DNA of 64,000 nucleotides from an uncultured Sphingomonas sp. (GCF_902806265.1 NZ_CADCVZ010000030.1:1-64000), one strand, 5' to 3'. Counted from the first letter of the stretch, positions 1 through 9,203 are shown. Program-made: numbers and translations. The notes: generated from the letters alone by a model not told the origin.

Positions 1-79
1 TCCGCGCCGGTCTTTGCGGCACCGCCAAGCCGTTCGTTCGTTCCGGGGGCAAAACTCTGTTCCTTCGTGGGGGTGCCTG

Positions 80-559
80 GTGCTGTTCGGCAAGCGCAAG
101 CGGATCGTCAAGCGCATCCTCATCGTGGAGGACGAGCCGCTGGTCGCGTTCGACAACGAGACCATGGTGGCCGACGCCGGCTACACGGTCGTCGCGACGG
201 TGGACACCTTCGCCGATGCCGTGGAAGTTTTCGATAGCGAGCTCCAGGAACTCCCCCCGGGTCGCGACGAGGACGAGGATCCGCGCGGCATCGACCTCAT
301 CCTGACCGACATCACGCTGGCTGGCGAGCGGACCGGCTACGACCTTGCGCGGGAAGCCAAGCGGCGCGGCATCCCCGTTCTGTTCATCACCGGCACCCCT
401 CCGCAAGGCGCGGAGGAACTGGCGCTGGGATATCTGCTGAAGCCCTATCAGGAGCGGACGCTACGCGCTGCGCTCAAGGCCGTCGACCGGACGTTGTCGG
501 GGGAGCAGGCGAAAGTGCCCGACGGCCTGGTGCTGTTCGCGCCGCGACCCACTGGATAA
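80..559 (+). CDS. Stand-alone response regulator (receiver domain only)
   Basis: A 159-residue protein made almost entirely of one CheY-like receiver domain. The acidic pair (E17, D18), the phospho-acceptor aspartate in LILTDI (about D77), the switch Thr in FITGTP and the Lys in LLKPY (about K121) are all present. An acidic loop of about 15 residues (ELPPGRDEDEDPRG region) is inserted before the acceptor strand. There is no output domain, so it probably works by protein-protein contact. The frame is open upstream to position 14; I chose the GTG at 80 because the domain begins nine residues later and a G-rich stretch precedes it. No kinase gene is adjacent in the window. Confidence 0.85.
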   Translation: MLFGKRKRIVKRILIVEDEPLVAFDNETMVADAGYTVVATVDTFADAVEVFDSELQELPPGRDEDEDPRGIDLILTDITLAGERTGYDLAREAKRRGIPVLFITGTPPQGAEELALGYLLKPYQERTLRAALKAVDRTLSGEQAKVPDGLVLFAPRPTG

Positions 560-631
560 GCTACTCACCCCCTGTTCATGCGCGGTGCGGCTGCTAAGCA
601 TCGCGAGGGCGGTGCGGACGGGGAGGCAAGC

Positions 632-2014
632 TTGGCAACGCAGGCGGAAGGAAGCGTCGATCTCGGCTGGCGGCGGAGCCTGCCGGAAGCCGTCCGGCCC
701 TACACGGAAGCGGCACCGATCGCGGCCTTCTTCCTCGGCATTTCGTCCGGCTTCCCCTACGCGATGATCGGCGCGACGCTGACCACGCGGCTGGCACAGG
801 ACGGCATCGACAAGAAGACGGTAACGGCGTTCACGCTGGTCTTCCTCGCCTACAACCTCAAGTTCTTGTGGGCCTGGATCGTCGACGGCGTGCGGCTGCC
901 GGTGATCGGCCGGCTCGGGCAGCGCGTATCGTGGATGCTGGTGATGGGCGCGCTGGTGATCGCGGCGGTGATCAACCTGGCATTCCAGGACCCGGCCGCC
1001 AGCATCGGCAGCGTGGCCACCGCAGCCATCCTGGTCGGCATTGCGGGCGCGAGCTTCGACATCGTCATCGATGCGTTCCGGATCGAGATACTGGAGCCGC
1101 GCCAGCTCGGCGTGGGCTCGGGCATGAACCAATACGGCTGGCGCATCGGCTCGGCCGGAGCGGGCGCGCTGGCACTGGTGGTCGCCGCGCGCGTGGGCTG
1201 GGAGGCCGCCTATCTCGCCTGCGCCGCCCTGGCGCTGCCAGCCATGCTGGTAGCGCTCTTCTGGGGCGAGCCGCAGCGGCACCGCGACCCGGTCGAGCGG
1301 CGCGGGATGGGCGAAGCGGTTCGCGCTGTTTACGTCCCGTTCGTTGAGTTCTTCCAACGGCACGGCGCATTGCTGGTGCTGCTGTTCATCCTGCTGCACA
1401 AGATCGGCGACACGCTGGGGCAGCTGACGCTGCGGCTGTTGCTGGACGACCTCGGCTTCACCAACGACGAGATCGCGATCTACGACGTGGGCGTCGGCTT
1501 CTGGGCGTACCTGATCGGCATCTTCGTCGGCGGGGTGCTGTATTCCAAGCTGGGCATGAAGCGCTCGGTGCTGGTCAGCCTGATCCTAATGGGCGTTTCG
1601 AACTTCACCTTTGCGCTGCTCGCCCAGGCGGGGCACAGCAACCTTGGGTTGGCAGGCGCGATCGGGTTCGAGAACTTCGCCAGCGGCATCGGCGGCGTGG
1701 TGGTGGTCGCCTACTTCTCCGCGCTGTGCGACTTGCGCTTCACCGCGTCGCAGTACGCGCTGATCTCGGCGGCTGCGAGCATCGTCGGACGGTTCCTCAC
1801 CGGGACCAGCGCCGGCGCCCTCGTGGAAGGCATGGGCTACGTGAATTTCTACCTGCTGACGACGGTGCTGGCGCTGCCGGGCATCCTGCTGTTCTGGTGG
1901 ATGATCCGGGCGGGTCTGGTGGACAGCTCCATGGGGACGGCAGGCATCGTCGGCGAGGGCGATGCCCGGACCGGCGATCCTGAGGCGGAGGTCAGGCCGG
2001 CGCCTCGCCGTTGA
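632..2014 (+). CDS. ampG: AmpG-like muropeptide permease (MFS)
   Basis: A 460-residue polytopic membrane protein of the major facilitator superfamily. The N-terminal FLGISSGFPYAMIGATL segment and the YNLKFLWAWIVDGVRLP segment match the AmpG branch, which imports anhydro-muropeptides from the periplasm for cell-wall recycling. About 12 hydrophobic segments can be counted. A TTG at 632 with GGGAGG five bases upstream fits better than the ATG at 578, which has no ribosome site and would add 18 hydrophilic residues. The 3' end overlaps the convergent folC by 23 bases. Substrate is inferred from family only; transport of another small solute is possible. Confidence 0.85.
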   Translation: MATQAEGSVDLGWRRSLPEAVRPYTEAAPIAAFFLGISSGFPYAMIGATLTTRLAQDGIDKKTVTAFTLVFLAYNLKFLWAWIVDGVRLPVIGRLGQRVSWMLVMGALVIAAVINLAFQDPAASIGSVATAAILVGIAGASFDIVIDAFRIEILEPRQLGVGSGMNQYGWRIGSAGAGALALVVAARVGWEAAYLACAALALPAMLVALFWGEPQRHRDPVERRGMGEAVRAVYVPFVEFFQRHGALLVLLFILLHKIGDTLGQLTLRLLLDDLGFTNDEIAIYDVGVGFWAYLIGIFVGGVLYSKLGMKRSVLVSLILMGVSNFTFALLAQAGHSNLGLAGAIGFENFASGIGGVVVVAYFSALCDLRFTASQYALISAAASIVGRFLTGTSAGALVEGMGYVNFYLLTTVLALPGILLFWWMIRAGLVDSSMGTAGIVGEGDARTGDPEAEVRPAPRR

Positions 2015-3284
2015 GCGCCAGCACCTCGCCGGCGAGGTAGAGCGAGCCGGCAATCAGGACCGGCCGGCCGGCCGGGGCGGCGGCTAGCGCGTCTTCGATG
2101 CCACCGAACGGGTTGGCCGGCATGCCCAACTCCGTCGCGATGTCCGCGAGTTCGGCGGGCATGAAGCTGTCATGCTCGGCGATGGGCACGGCGTGCACCT
2201 GGCTAGCAAGGCCGCGGAAGGGGGCCAGCAGACCACGTGGGTCCTTGATGCGCAGGCTGCTTGCAATCAGGGTGAACGGCGCCATGCCGCGGACGGCTTC
2301 GGCGAGCGCCTGGGCGGCGTCGGCGTTGTGACCGCCGTCCAGCCAGACCTCCCGGCTGCCGATGAGCGGCCCCGGCCCGAGCTTCTGCAGGCGGGCCGGC
2401 CATTCGACTGCGCCCATGGCGACGACCAGCGCGCTTTCGGGAACGAGAAGCCGGTCCTGGTGGCGGAGCATGGCGACCGCAAGGGCGGCGTTCTGATGTT
2501 GGTGGAGGCCAGGCAGGCGCGGTCTGGGCAGAAGCAGCTCGCCCCGGCAATCGCGGTAATGGATGCCAGACCCGTTGGCCGCGGAATTCCAGGCCGATCC
2601 GCATGGCAGCCAGTTCGCTCCACGCTCGGCCGCGACCGCCCGGACGCGCGCAGCGGCCGTGGGCTCGTATTTGAGGGTGACCAGGGGAACGCCCGGCTTG
2701 GCGATGCCCGCCTTCTCCCCCGCGATCTCGGCCAGCGACGAGCCAAGCCAATGCTGATGATCGATGCCGAGTGCCGCGATGCCGCAGACCAGCGGGCGCT
2801 CGATGACGTTGGTGGCATCGAGCCGTCCGCCCATGCCGACTTCCAGGATCACTGCGTCGGCGGGCTCGCGGGAAAAGGCGAGAAAGGCGGCGGCGGTCGC
2901 GACTTCGAAGAAGCTCGGTTCGATACCGGTGCTGGCGTCCAGTACCTCGGCCAGCAGCTGCGCGAGCGCCCCGTCCTCGATCAGCTTGCCGGCGAGCCGG
3001 AAGCGCTCGTTGAAGCGAACGAGATGCGGCGAGGTGAACAGGTGGACGCGGTGCCCGGCGGCTTCCAGCGCAGCGCGGAGAAAGGCGCAGGTCGAGCCCT
3101 TGCCGTTGGTGCCGGCGACGTGGAACACCGGCGGCAAGGCCGCGTGCGGCCGCCCGAGCCGGTCGAGCAGCCGGGTGATCCGGTCGAGACCGAGACGGTC
3201 GCCGCCCGGACTGAGCTGCGCCAGCCGGTGGAGCTGCGCCTGGACGCCCGGATGGTCCGAGCGCGCTCGGTCTACCACCGCCAT
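1992..3284 (-). CDS. folC: Bifunctional folylpolyglutamate synthase / dihydrofolate synthase
   Basis: A 430-residue cytosolic ATP-dependent ligase that adds glutamate to dihydropteroate and folates. The Mur-ligase-type P-loop GTNGKGST lies at residues 58-65, followed by the FTSPHLVRFNERF folate-binding segment at about 83-95 and the central D-x-x-x-GGRLDATN region. Length is normal for the family. It is transcribed in the same direction as accD upstream, with a gap of only 10 bases, so accD-folC form a transcription unit, an arrangement seen in many proteobacteria. Confidence 0.95.
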   Translation of the reverse strand: MAVVDRARSDHPGVQAQLHRLAQLSPGGDRLGLDRITRLLDRLGRPHAALPPVFHVAGTNGKGSTCAFLRAALEAAGHRVHLFTSPHLVRFNERFRLAGKLIEDGALAQLLAEVLDASTGIEPSFFEVATAAAFLAFSREPADAVILEVGMGGRLDATNVIERPLVCGIAALGIDHQHWLGSSLAEIAGEKAGIAKPGVPLVTLKYEPTAAARVRAVAAERGANWLPCGSAWNSAANGSGIHYRDCRGELLLPRPRLPGLHQHQNAALAVAMLRHQDRLLVPESALVVAMGAVEWPARLQKLGPGPLIGSREVWLDGGHNADAAQALAEAVRGMAPFTLIASSLRIKDPRGLLAPFRGLASQVHAVPIAEHDSFMPAELADIATELGMPANPFGGIEDALAAAPAGRPVLIAGSLYLAGEVLALNGEAPA

Positions 3285-3294
3285 TTGCCAGCCA

Positions 3295-4149
3295 TCAGGC
3301 GGCTGCCTTCTCCGGTGCCAGGTAGCCGATCACCTTGCCCAGGATGCTGCGCAGCTCGGACCGGTGCGCCACCATGTCGATCATGCCGTGCTCCAGCAGA
3401 TATTCGGCGCGCTGGAAGCCTTCGGGCAGCTTCTCGCGGATGGTCTGCTCGATGACGCGCTGGCCGGCGAAACCGATCAGCGCGCCTGGCTCGGCCAGTT
3501 GCACGTCGCCGAGCATGGCGTAGGAGGCGGTAACGCCGCCTGTCGTGGGGTCAGTGAGCACGACGATGTAGGGTAGGCCCGCCTCGCGCAGCTGGGCGAG
3601 GGCAACGGTGGAACGCGGCATCTGCATCAGGCTGAGGATGCCTTCCTGCATGCGCGCGCCGCCCGCTGCGGTGACGATGACGTAGGGGGTGCGGGCGTCG
3701 ATCGCTGCCTTCACACCGGCGACAAAGGCCGCACCCACGGCGATGCCCATCGACCCGCCCATGAAGGCGAAATCCTGGACACCGACCGTCGCCGTGTGGC
3801 CGTGGATTTCGCCTCGCGCGTTCAGCAATGCGTCGCGCTCGTCGGTGTTGGCACGGGCGGCGCGGAGGCGGTCGACATACTTCTTGGTGTCGCGGAACCT
3901 CAGCGGGTCCTCGCGTACCTCGGGCGTGGGCAGAACACCGTAATCGCTATCGTCGAACAGGGTGGCGAAGCGCTGGTGCGGGCGGATGCGGTCATGATGG
4001 TCGCAGCGCGGGCAGACCCAGAGGTTCTCTTCCCATTCCTTGGTGAAGATCATCGACTGGCACTTGCCGCACTTGTGCCAGAGATTGTCCGATACCTGCC
4101 GCTTAGGCAGGAAGGGGATGCCGTTGCGGACGCGGCCGAGCCAGCTCAT
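3295..4149 (-). CDS. accD: Acetyl-CoA carboxylase, carboxyltransferase beta subunit
   Basis: A 284-residue subunit of the heteromeric acetyl-CoA carboxylase; with AccA it moves the carboxyl group from biotin to acetyl-CoA for fatty acid synthesis. An N-terminal zinc ribbon (C27, C30, C46, C49) precedes the crotonase-fold carboxyltransferase core ([25 protein letters not shown]). The ATG at 4149 is preferred over an upstream in-frame start at 4197 because [13 protein letters not shown] is the usual N-terminus and GAGG lies ten bases before it. It stands between pyrF and folC; the usual trp neighbours are absent here. Confidence 0.96.
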   Translation of the reverse strand: MSWLGRVRNGIPFLPKRQVSDNLWHKCGKCQSMIFTKEWEENLWVCPRCDHHDRIRPHQRFATLFDDSDYGVLPTPEVREDPLRFRDTKKYVDRLRAARANTDERDALLNARGEIHGHTATVGVQDFAFMGGSMGIAVGAAFVAGVKAAIDARTPYVIVTAAGGARMQEGILSLMQMPRSTVALAQLREAGLPYIVVLTDPTTGGVTASYAMLGDVQLAEPGALIGFAGQRVIEQTIREKLPEGFQRAEYLLEHGMIDMVAHRSELRSILGKVIGYLAPEKAAA

Positions 4150-4196
4150 GGGTTCGCCTCGGTTGGTGGAGATCGGGCGCCTAGCGCGGCCGGGCA

Positions 4197-4871
4197 CTAG
4201 AGGGAAGCCGCGATGTCGCGAGCGGCCCGGGCGGGGTCCGGAGCGGCGGTGATGGGACGGCCGACAACCAGCATGGAGGCACCCGCGGCAAGCGCATCGT
4301 GCGGGGTGATCGTGCGCTTTTGATCTCCGACCTCGCTACCGGCGGGGCGGATGCCGGGAACGACGAAATAGCCGTCCGGCCAGCCGGCTCGCGCCGCGGC
4401 GACTTCCGCACCCGAGCAGACGATCCCGTCGCAGCCGGACTCCCGAGCCAGCGTCGCCAGGCGGCGGACCTGCTCGCCGGCGGGATCGGCGACGCCGATG
4501 TTGCGAAGATCGTCCTCGTCGAGGCTGGTGAGCACCGTCACGGCGACAATCTTGGTGCCCTCGGGCGCAGCGGCCTTGGCGGCGGCGAGCATGGCCGCGC
4601 CGCCCGCGGCGTGCACCGTCAACACCGCGGGCCGGAGCGGAGCCAGCGCGGCGATGGCCTTGGCCACGGTGTTCGGGATGTCATGCAGCTTGAGATCGAG
4701 GAAGATCGGCAGGCCGCATTGGCCGACCGCCGCCACGCCGCCCGGCCCGTTGGCGGCGAAGAACTCCCACCCGAGCTTCAGTCCGCCCGTATGAGGTGCG
4801 ACGGTGCGCGCGAGTTCGGCGGCGCGGGCGGGATCGGGTACGTCGAGCGCGACGAACAGCGGATTGCTCAT
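4197..4871 (-). CDS. pyrF: Orotidine 5'-phosphate decarboxylase
   Basis: A 224-residue TIM-barrel enzyme that decarboxylates OMP to UMP, the last step of de novo pyrimidine synthesis. The signature [10 protein letters not shown] (residues 59-68) carries the catalytic Asp-Lys-Asp array, and VVPGIRPAG and VVGRPITAA near the C-terminus bind the phosphate. Its start overlaps the stop of the upstream LapA-domain gene by four bases, implying translational coupling. Length is typical. Confidence 0.96.
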   Translation of the reverse strand: MSNPLFVALDVPDPARAAELARTVAPHTGGLKLGWEFFAANGPGGVAAVGQCGLPIFLDLKLHDIPNTVAKAIAALAPLRPAVLTVHAAGGAAMLAAAKAAAPEGTKIVAVTVLTSLDEDDLRNIGVADPAGEQVRRLATLARESGCDGIVCSGAEVAAARAGWPDGYFVVPGIRPAGSEVGDQKRTITPHDALAAGASMLVVGRPITAAPDPARAARDIAASL

Positions 4872-5164
4872 GCCGCGTCCAGCTGACCGTCGACGGGCCG
4901 CTCAACCGCAGGAGGGTTGGCAGTGAGCGCCGGCGGCCGGCCCTGCACGGCCAGGCGCCGCTTCAACTGCCATATGCGGCTGCGCAGCGTCAGCCAGGTG
5001 GGCAGGAAGCCGAGCAGGAACGCCAGGAGGATGAGCAGCGGGATCTTGATGTCGGCCTGTAGTGTCCCCCACAGGTTGAGCGTGACATCCGACCAGTTGT
5101 TGCGGGCCATGATGACCAGGAACACGGCTACGACGATCCAGAAGAGCGTTCGCAGGAATTGCAT
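4868..5164 (-). CDS. LapA-domain (DUF1049) inner-membrane protein
   Basis: A 98-residue protein with two transmembrane segments (about residues 6-22 and 40-60) separated by a short polar loop (ARNNWSDVTLNLWG), then a basic coiled segment and a proline-rich tail. This is the LapA/YciS arrangement; in E. coli the LapA-LapB complex takes part in regulating lipopolysaccharide assembly. In many proteobacteria lapA sits between ihfB and pyrF; here pyrF follows with a 4-base overlap but ihfB is not upstream, where a divergent hydrolase lies instead. The ATG at 5164 opens the first membrane helix; the frame is open further upstream but without protein-like sequence. Confidence 0.88.
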   Translation of the reverse strand: MQFLRTLFWIVVAVFLVIMARNNWSDVTLNLWGTLQADIKIPLLILLAFLLGFLPTWLTLRSRIWQLKRRLAVQGRPPALTANPPAVERPVDGQLDAA

Positions 5165-5308
5165 GCAGCGAGCACTAGGCCAGGCCGCGTCGTATTTCCA
5201 CCCGCCTGCGTTCGTCGCTACGGTAAGTCGCTTGGCCGCAGTGCGGCATGCTGCTCCGTTGAGCGGCGCACATTCCGGGACCAGACGGGCGATGGGGAGG
5301 ACGGAACA

Positions 5309-6643
5309 CTGAACAAGCTTACGCTGCTGGGCGCAGGCGCCTGCCTGCTGGTCGCCGGTGCGTTGGCCAGCGTGCGGGTGATTGGCGAGCCGGCGGCCCA
5401 GGCCCGGCCGACCAGCCCGGCCGCCGCCAACCTGCATCTCGCTAAGGTCACCCCGGCGGCTAGGCGTGACATTGATTATGCCGCGCTCGACGCGCGCCTG
5501 CAGCGAATGGCCGCCAAGCCGAACATGGTCGGCCTGGCCGTAGGCATCGTGGAGAACGGCCGGATCACCTTCCTCTCCGGCTATGGCGAGACGGTCGCCG
5601 GGTCGGGCGAGAAGGTCACCCCGGAGACGGTGTTCCGTTGGGCCTCCGTCAGCAAGGGCGTTGCGTCGACCATGGTCGCCAAGCTTGCCGAGCAGGGGCG
5701 GGTCAAGCTCGACGCACCGGTGGTGAACTACGCCCCGGGGCTGAAGCTGCCGGGCGGGGCTGAGTATCAAGCCACCGTGCGTGACCTATTGAGCCACCGG
5801 CTGGGGCTGTATCGCAACGCGCTCGACAACAAGTTGGAGGAAGGGCAGCAGCCCGCGTTGCTGCGCCTGCAGCTGGCGAGCCTCAACGCGATCTGCCAGC
5901 CGGGCACCTGCTGGAGCTACCAGAACATCGCGTATGACGCGTCCAGCGACATCGTCGCGCGGGCGGCCAACATGCCGTTCTCGGACGCGGTCAAGCAGCA
6001 GCTGTTCGATCCCATCGGCATGACCAGCGCCAGCATGAGCCGCGAGGGGTTGATTACGGCGCGCAGCTGGGCGCGCCCGCACAGCGCGGGGCGTCGGCCG
6101 CTGGAAGTGCTGGAGCCCTACTACCGCGTGCCCGCGGCAGGCGGGGTCAACAGCAACATCAAGGATATGGCGCTGTGGATGATCGCGCAGGCCGGCGGGA
6201 TGCCTCGGGTGCTATCGCCCAGCCTGCTGCAGACCATCCATGCGCCCGTGGTGAAGACGCCCGGCGAGCGCGGGCGGCTGCGCAAGTTCCTGGAACGGGT
6301 GGGTGACGCTTACTATGGTCTCGGCTGGCGCCAGTATGACTATGCCGGACACCCGATCATCGGTCATCGCGGCGGAGTCAGCGGCTACCGCTCGCTGATG
6401 CTGTTCGATCCCCAGCGCAAGAGCGGGGTGGTCGCCTTGTGGAACAGCAGCACCAGCCAGCCCGGCGGGCTGGAGTTCGAGGTCATGGACATGCTCTACC
6501 ACCTGCCGTTCCGCGACTGGATGGAGCTGGACAAGGTGCCCGGCCAGCCGGCAGTGACGCCTCAAGCGCCCGAGGAACCCGAAGCGACAGAGGCGATCGC
6601 CGCTGAGGGCTCGGCTGGAGGCGGGGTGCGCGCGGGCCGCTGA
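5309..6643 (+). CDS. Serine hydrolase, S12 (class C beta-lactamase-like) family
   Basis: A secreted or membrane-anchored hydrolase of about 444 residues in the S12 family (penicillin-binding-like esterases and peptidases). The nucleophile motif SVSK (about residues 113-116), the YQN triad element (204-206) and HRG (353-355, in the KTG position) are present. An N-terminal hydrophobic segment resembles a signal peptide. A strong GGGGAGG (5294-5300) lies eight bases upstream of a CTG codon that opens the signal peptide, and no ATG, GTG or TTG fits nearby, so CTG at 5309 is my choice. The C-terminus is an acidic/proline tail. It could be a D,D-peptidase, esterase or beta-lactamase-like enzyme. 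Confidence 0.85.
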   Translation: MNKLTLLGAGACLLVAGALASVRVIGEPAAQARPTSPAAANLHLAKVTPAARRDIDYAALDARLQRMAAKPNMVGLAVGIVENGRITFLSGYGETVAGSGEKVTPETVFRWASVSKGVASTMVAKLAEQGRVKLDAPVVNYAPGLKLPGGAEYQATVRDLLSHRLGLYRNALDNKLEEGQQPALLRLQLASLNAICQPGTCWSYQNIAYDASSDIVARAANMPFSDAVKQQLFDPIGMTSASMSREGLITARSWARPHSAGRRPLEVLEPYYRVPAAGGVNSNIKDMALWMIAQAGGMPRVLSPSLLQTIHAPVVKTPGERGRLRKFLERVGDAYYGLGWRQYDYAGHPIIGHRGGVSGYRSLMLFDPQRKSGVVALWNSSTSQPGGLEFEVMDMLYHLPFRDWMELDKVPGQPAVTPQAPEEPEATEAIAAEGSAGGGVRAGR

Positions 6644-6849
6644 CCGGCCTGTACCTGCTGTTCCACCCCGCGCAGTTCGCCAAGCTGCTTGCGGCTGGCG
6701 ATCCACCGAAACGCCATGCCGATGATCGACGCAGCCATGCCGGCCAAGAGAGCCACCGCCTTCCAGCTCGGTTCGTCCGGGCGCGGCCAGGCCACGGCAC
6801 CGATTAGGAACACGCTGATGATGGAGATGAGGTAACCGACCCCGCGCAT
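6562..6849 (-). CDS. Small two-helix membrane protein
   Basis: A 95-residue protein with hydrophobic helices at about residues 5-20 and 31-48, followed by a basic segment and an Ala/Pro-rich tail. I do not recognise a family. AGAGGG precedes the ATG at the right distance. Its 3' end overlaps the convergent hydrolase gene by 82 bases, and its start faces the hemerythrin-like gene across about 90 bases, so the two share an intergenic promoter region. The tail that overlaps the hydrolase gene is low in complexity and may not be functional. Confidence 0.6.
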   Translation of the reverse strand: MRGVGYLISIISVFLIGAVAWPRPDEPSWKAVALLAGMAASIIGMAFRWIASRKQLGELRGVEQQVQAGQRPARTPPPAEPSAAIASVASGSSGA

Positions 6850-6942
6850 GAACCGCCCTCTTAACTGTTACATTTCGATGACAGTATAGGCGCGGAACAT
6901 TCGCGAGTGCACGCCTGTTTGTCGGCAAAGGAGTGCCCTTCC

Positions 6943-7440
6943 ATGCCCAAGGCCATCACCCTGCTGAAGGACGACCACCGCAAGGTCGAAGAGCTGTTCT
7001 CCGAGTTCCAGAAAGCCGAAGGAGATGGGCGGAAGAAGAAGTTGGCCGAACAGATATGCGCGGAGCTGATCGTCCACACCGCGATCGAAGAGGAGATTTT
7101 CTATCCGGCCTGCGAGGGCGCAGTGAAGGAGGACGACCTCAAGGAGGCCTATGTCGAGCATGACGGCGCCAAGGTGCTGATCGCGCAGATCGCTGGCGGC
7201 GGACCCGACGACGAGTTCTATGAGGCCAAGGTCAAGGTGCTGCAGGAAGAAATCGAGCACCACGTCAAGGAAGAGGAAGGCAGGCTGAACGGCATCTTCG
7301 CTCAGGCGCGGCGGCATGGCATCGACATGGACGCGCTGGGCGACGAGTTGGCAGAGCGCAAGGCGGAGCTCATGGCCGGGATCGAGAAGAACGGCCTGCC
7401 CAAGCCGAAGCTCGCCACCATGGAAGGCGTAAAGCTTTAA
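6943..7440 (+). CDS. Hemerythrin HHE domain-containing protein
   Basis: A 165-residue soluble four-helix bundle. Iron-ligand-like motifs occur in order: DDHRKVEELF, HTAIEEEIFYP, EHDGAK and EIEHHVKEEE, matching the HHE cation-binding family that carries a di-iron centre for O2, NO or redox sensing. AAAGGAG ends nine bases before the ATG at 6943. The gene is monocistronic, divergent from a small membrane protein gene. The role, perhaps in oxidative or nitrosative stress, is inferred from the family. Confidence 0.9.
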   Translation: MPKAITLLKDDHRKVEELFSEFQKAEGDGRKKKLAEQICAELIVHTAIEEEIFYPACEGAVKEDDLKEAYVEHDGAKVLIAQIAGGGPDDEFYEAKVKVLQEEIEHHVKEEEGRLNGIFAQARRHGIDMDALGDELAERKAELMAGIEKNGLPKPKLATMEGVKL

Positions 7441-7449
7441 GCCCGCTTT

Positions 7450-7839
7450 CTACCCGACCGGGTTGAGGTCGGGGTTCGACCAAAGGAAGGCGCCCGGGAC
7501 CGCGAGCAGCATCAGCGCCAGCGGAAGAGCAACCGACGCTTGGGCCAGCAGGATCACGGCGACTGCCAAAGGCAGCACCAGCGCGAGCAGCCCGACCAGC
7601 ACCAGCGAACCCGATGCTCCCGACGCCACGGCACCAAGCCGTGAACGGTCACGGAACAGTTCGGTGAGGGCCTGCACCGTCTGGCTGGCGGTGCGCTGGC
7701 AGATCGCCGGCATGAGCGCGTGGAGGACGCAGGCAAGCCCCGCGCCGACCAGCATGGTTCCAACCACGGAAGCGAAAACCAGGTGCTCCGTATAGCTTTC
7801 CCCAGCCTCCGCCAGGTGCCGATGTGCCGATCCCAACAT
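7450..7839 (-). CDS. DUF6356 family membrane protein
   Basis: About 129 residues beginning with AHRHLAEAGESYTEHL, the N-terminal signature of DUF6356 (short proteins in which a His-x-x-x-GESYxEH stretch precedes membrane helices). Three or four hydrophobic segments follow, the last two rich in Leu/Ala/Val. In-frame starts exist at 7899 (TTG), 7878 and 7845; I chose ATG 7839 because AAGGA lies nine bases before it and the family normally starts here. It faces the hemerythrin-like gene tail to tail with a 9-base gap. The function of the family is unknown. Confidence 0.7.
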   Translation of the reverse strand: MLGSAHRHLAEAGESYTEHLVFASVVGTMLVGAGLACVLHALMPAICQRTASQTVQALTELFRDRSRLGAVASGASGSLVLVGLLALVLPLAVAVILLAQASVALPLALMLLAVPGAFLWSNPDLNPVG

Positions 7840-7945
7840 TCTCATTATCCTTATGCGTTGAGGCAGGGGATGAAACATGATGGTCGCCCCCTTGGTCAAG
7901 CGGGGGAGCGTCGGATCGCTGCTGCTGAACGCCGGGGCGAGGGCT

Positions 7946-8494
7946 TCACCCTTGGTCCGTCCAACGGGTGCTCCCGTGTGCGACCAGCTCCGCCGCGCGC
8001 TCCGGTCCGGCAGTCGCCAGGACTCGGAAGCGGTTGCCCTTGAGCTCGTTCAATGCCTCGAAGAAGCCGGCTAGCTCCGTCACGAAGTCGTTGCCGAGCT
8101 GCTGGAGGCTGGCGACCTCGCGGTAGCTGCGGCTCTCCGCCAGGCGAGCGACGATCCGGTCGTTGCGCAACGTGCTGGACCGGCCATCGACTTCCTCCGT
8201 CTGCTCCGCCTCGATTACCCCGAGCAATCGAGCGATCAGCAGGCAGCCGACCGGAACCGCAGCTTCGGTCAGCACGAGTATGTCGAGCGGGTCGCCGTCT
8301 CCGCCCAGCGTCGACGGCACAAAGCCGAAATCCAGCGGGAACACCAAGCCTGCGGGCAGCATGCGGTGGAGCTCGAACGCGCCGGCATCGGCGTTGAAGT
8401 CGAACTTGGCCTGGCTACCCGCGGGCGATTCGATAACGGCGCGGCACGTTAGCCGCTCGCGATCGAGCTGATTTGGCAGGCTGTGCGGGGACAT
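7946..8494 (-). CDS. Family I inorganic pyrophosphatase, divergent
   Basis: A 182-residue protein with the family I signature DGDPLDILVL, which holds three of the metal-binding aspartates. Other active-site positions are altered relative to E. coli Ppa: the lysine is kept in QAKFD but the following Glu is Asp, and the PxxYGFIP tyrosine is Phe (PLDFGFVP). It is therefore likely an accessory paralogue and not the housekeeping enzyme. It hydrolyses diphosphate to two phosphates if active. It lies upstream of the DUF6356 gene in the same direction. Confidence 0.85.
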   Translation of the reverse strand: MSPHSLPNQLDRERLTCRAVIESPAGSQAKFDFNADAGAFELHRMLPAGLVFPLDFGFVPSTLGGDGDPLDILVLTEAAVPVGCLLIARLLGVIEAEQTEEVDGRSSTLRNDRIVARLAESRSYREVASLQQLGNDFVTELAGFFEALNELKGNRFRVLATAGPERAAELVAHGSTRWTDQG

Positions 8495-8556
8495 GCCGCT
8501 TCAACCCTCGCCGCAGCTCCCCGGTTGCCGGGGCCGGCAGCCTCCGCGAACTCAAG

Positions 8557-9102
8557 TCAGGCCGCGATCAGGACGGGGGTGCCGACCTGCGTCATGGCGT
8601 ATAGCTTGGCGGCGAAGGCCTTGGGCAAGCGGACGCAACCATGGCTGGCGGGCTCGCCCGGGTTGAAGCCGGCGTGCAGCGCGATGCCATAGTCGTCCAG
8701 CCGTTGCATGTGCGGCATGGGTGCGTTGTCGTACTTGCGGCTGAAATGGATCGGCTTCTTCTCCTTGACGGGGAAGATGCCGGTGGGGGTGTCCTTGCCT
8801 GGCTTGCCGCTGGAGATGGTGGAGATGCCGACCAATCGGTCACCGCGGTAGATGTAGGCCATCTGGTCGGCGAGACTGATCACCACGCGCGGGGGTCCCT
8901 CGCCCAGGTCCTTCGCCCAGAGATACTGGTTAGGCGCCAGCGCCTTGGGCCCGAACACGTCCAGCATGTCCCAGCGGGCGGTATCCGCCGCGCCCGCGGC
9001 TTCGAACTTGGCTTCCTCGGTCTCGATCGCGGCCGTGGCGGCGGTCGGAACCGACAGGGCGAACAGGCCCGACGCCGCCAGCGCAAGTGCTAGCTTCCTC
9101 AT
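8557..9102 (-). CDS. L,D-transpeptidase (YkuD domain), exported
   Basis: A 181-residue protein with a cleavable signal peptide (residues 1-24, ending ATA-AI). The YkuD active site is intact: H143 and S153-H154-G155-C156 with R158. Such enzymes form 3-3 cross-links in peptidoglycan or attach outer-membrane proteins to it. The PTGIF substrate-loop motif is also present. The gene stands alone, flanked by a glutaredoxin gene upstream in the same direction. It contributes to the cell-wall theme seen in the window. Confidence 0.93.
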   Translation of the reverse strand: MRKLALALAASGLFALSVPTAATAAIETEEAKFEAAGAADTARWDMLDVFGPKALAPNQYLWAKDLGEGPPRVVISLADQMAYIYRGDRLVGISTISSGKPGKDTPTGIFPVKEKKPIHFSRKYDNAPMPHMQRLDDYGIALHAGFNPGEPASHGCVRLPKAFAAKLYAMTQVGTPVLIAA

Positions 9103-9203
9103 AACGCAACTCGTTTTCCTGTTGACTTTTCTTCATGGCTCTAAACGAGCCGTAGAAAGAGCGGTTCCCAGGTGAGTCGAAGCTGCAACAGTTCGCTTGC
9201 CGC

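Noticed and set aside
2172-3455. A long plus-strand frame opposite folC
   Set aside because: It lies antisense to folC with its intact P-loop; no ribosome site or domain.
6212-6928. Longer minus frames opposite the serine hydrolase end
   Set aside because: Only the 6562-6849 frame has membrane helices and a ribosome site; the others are antisense shadows.
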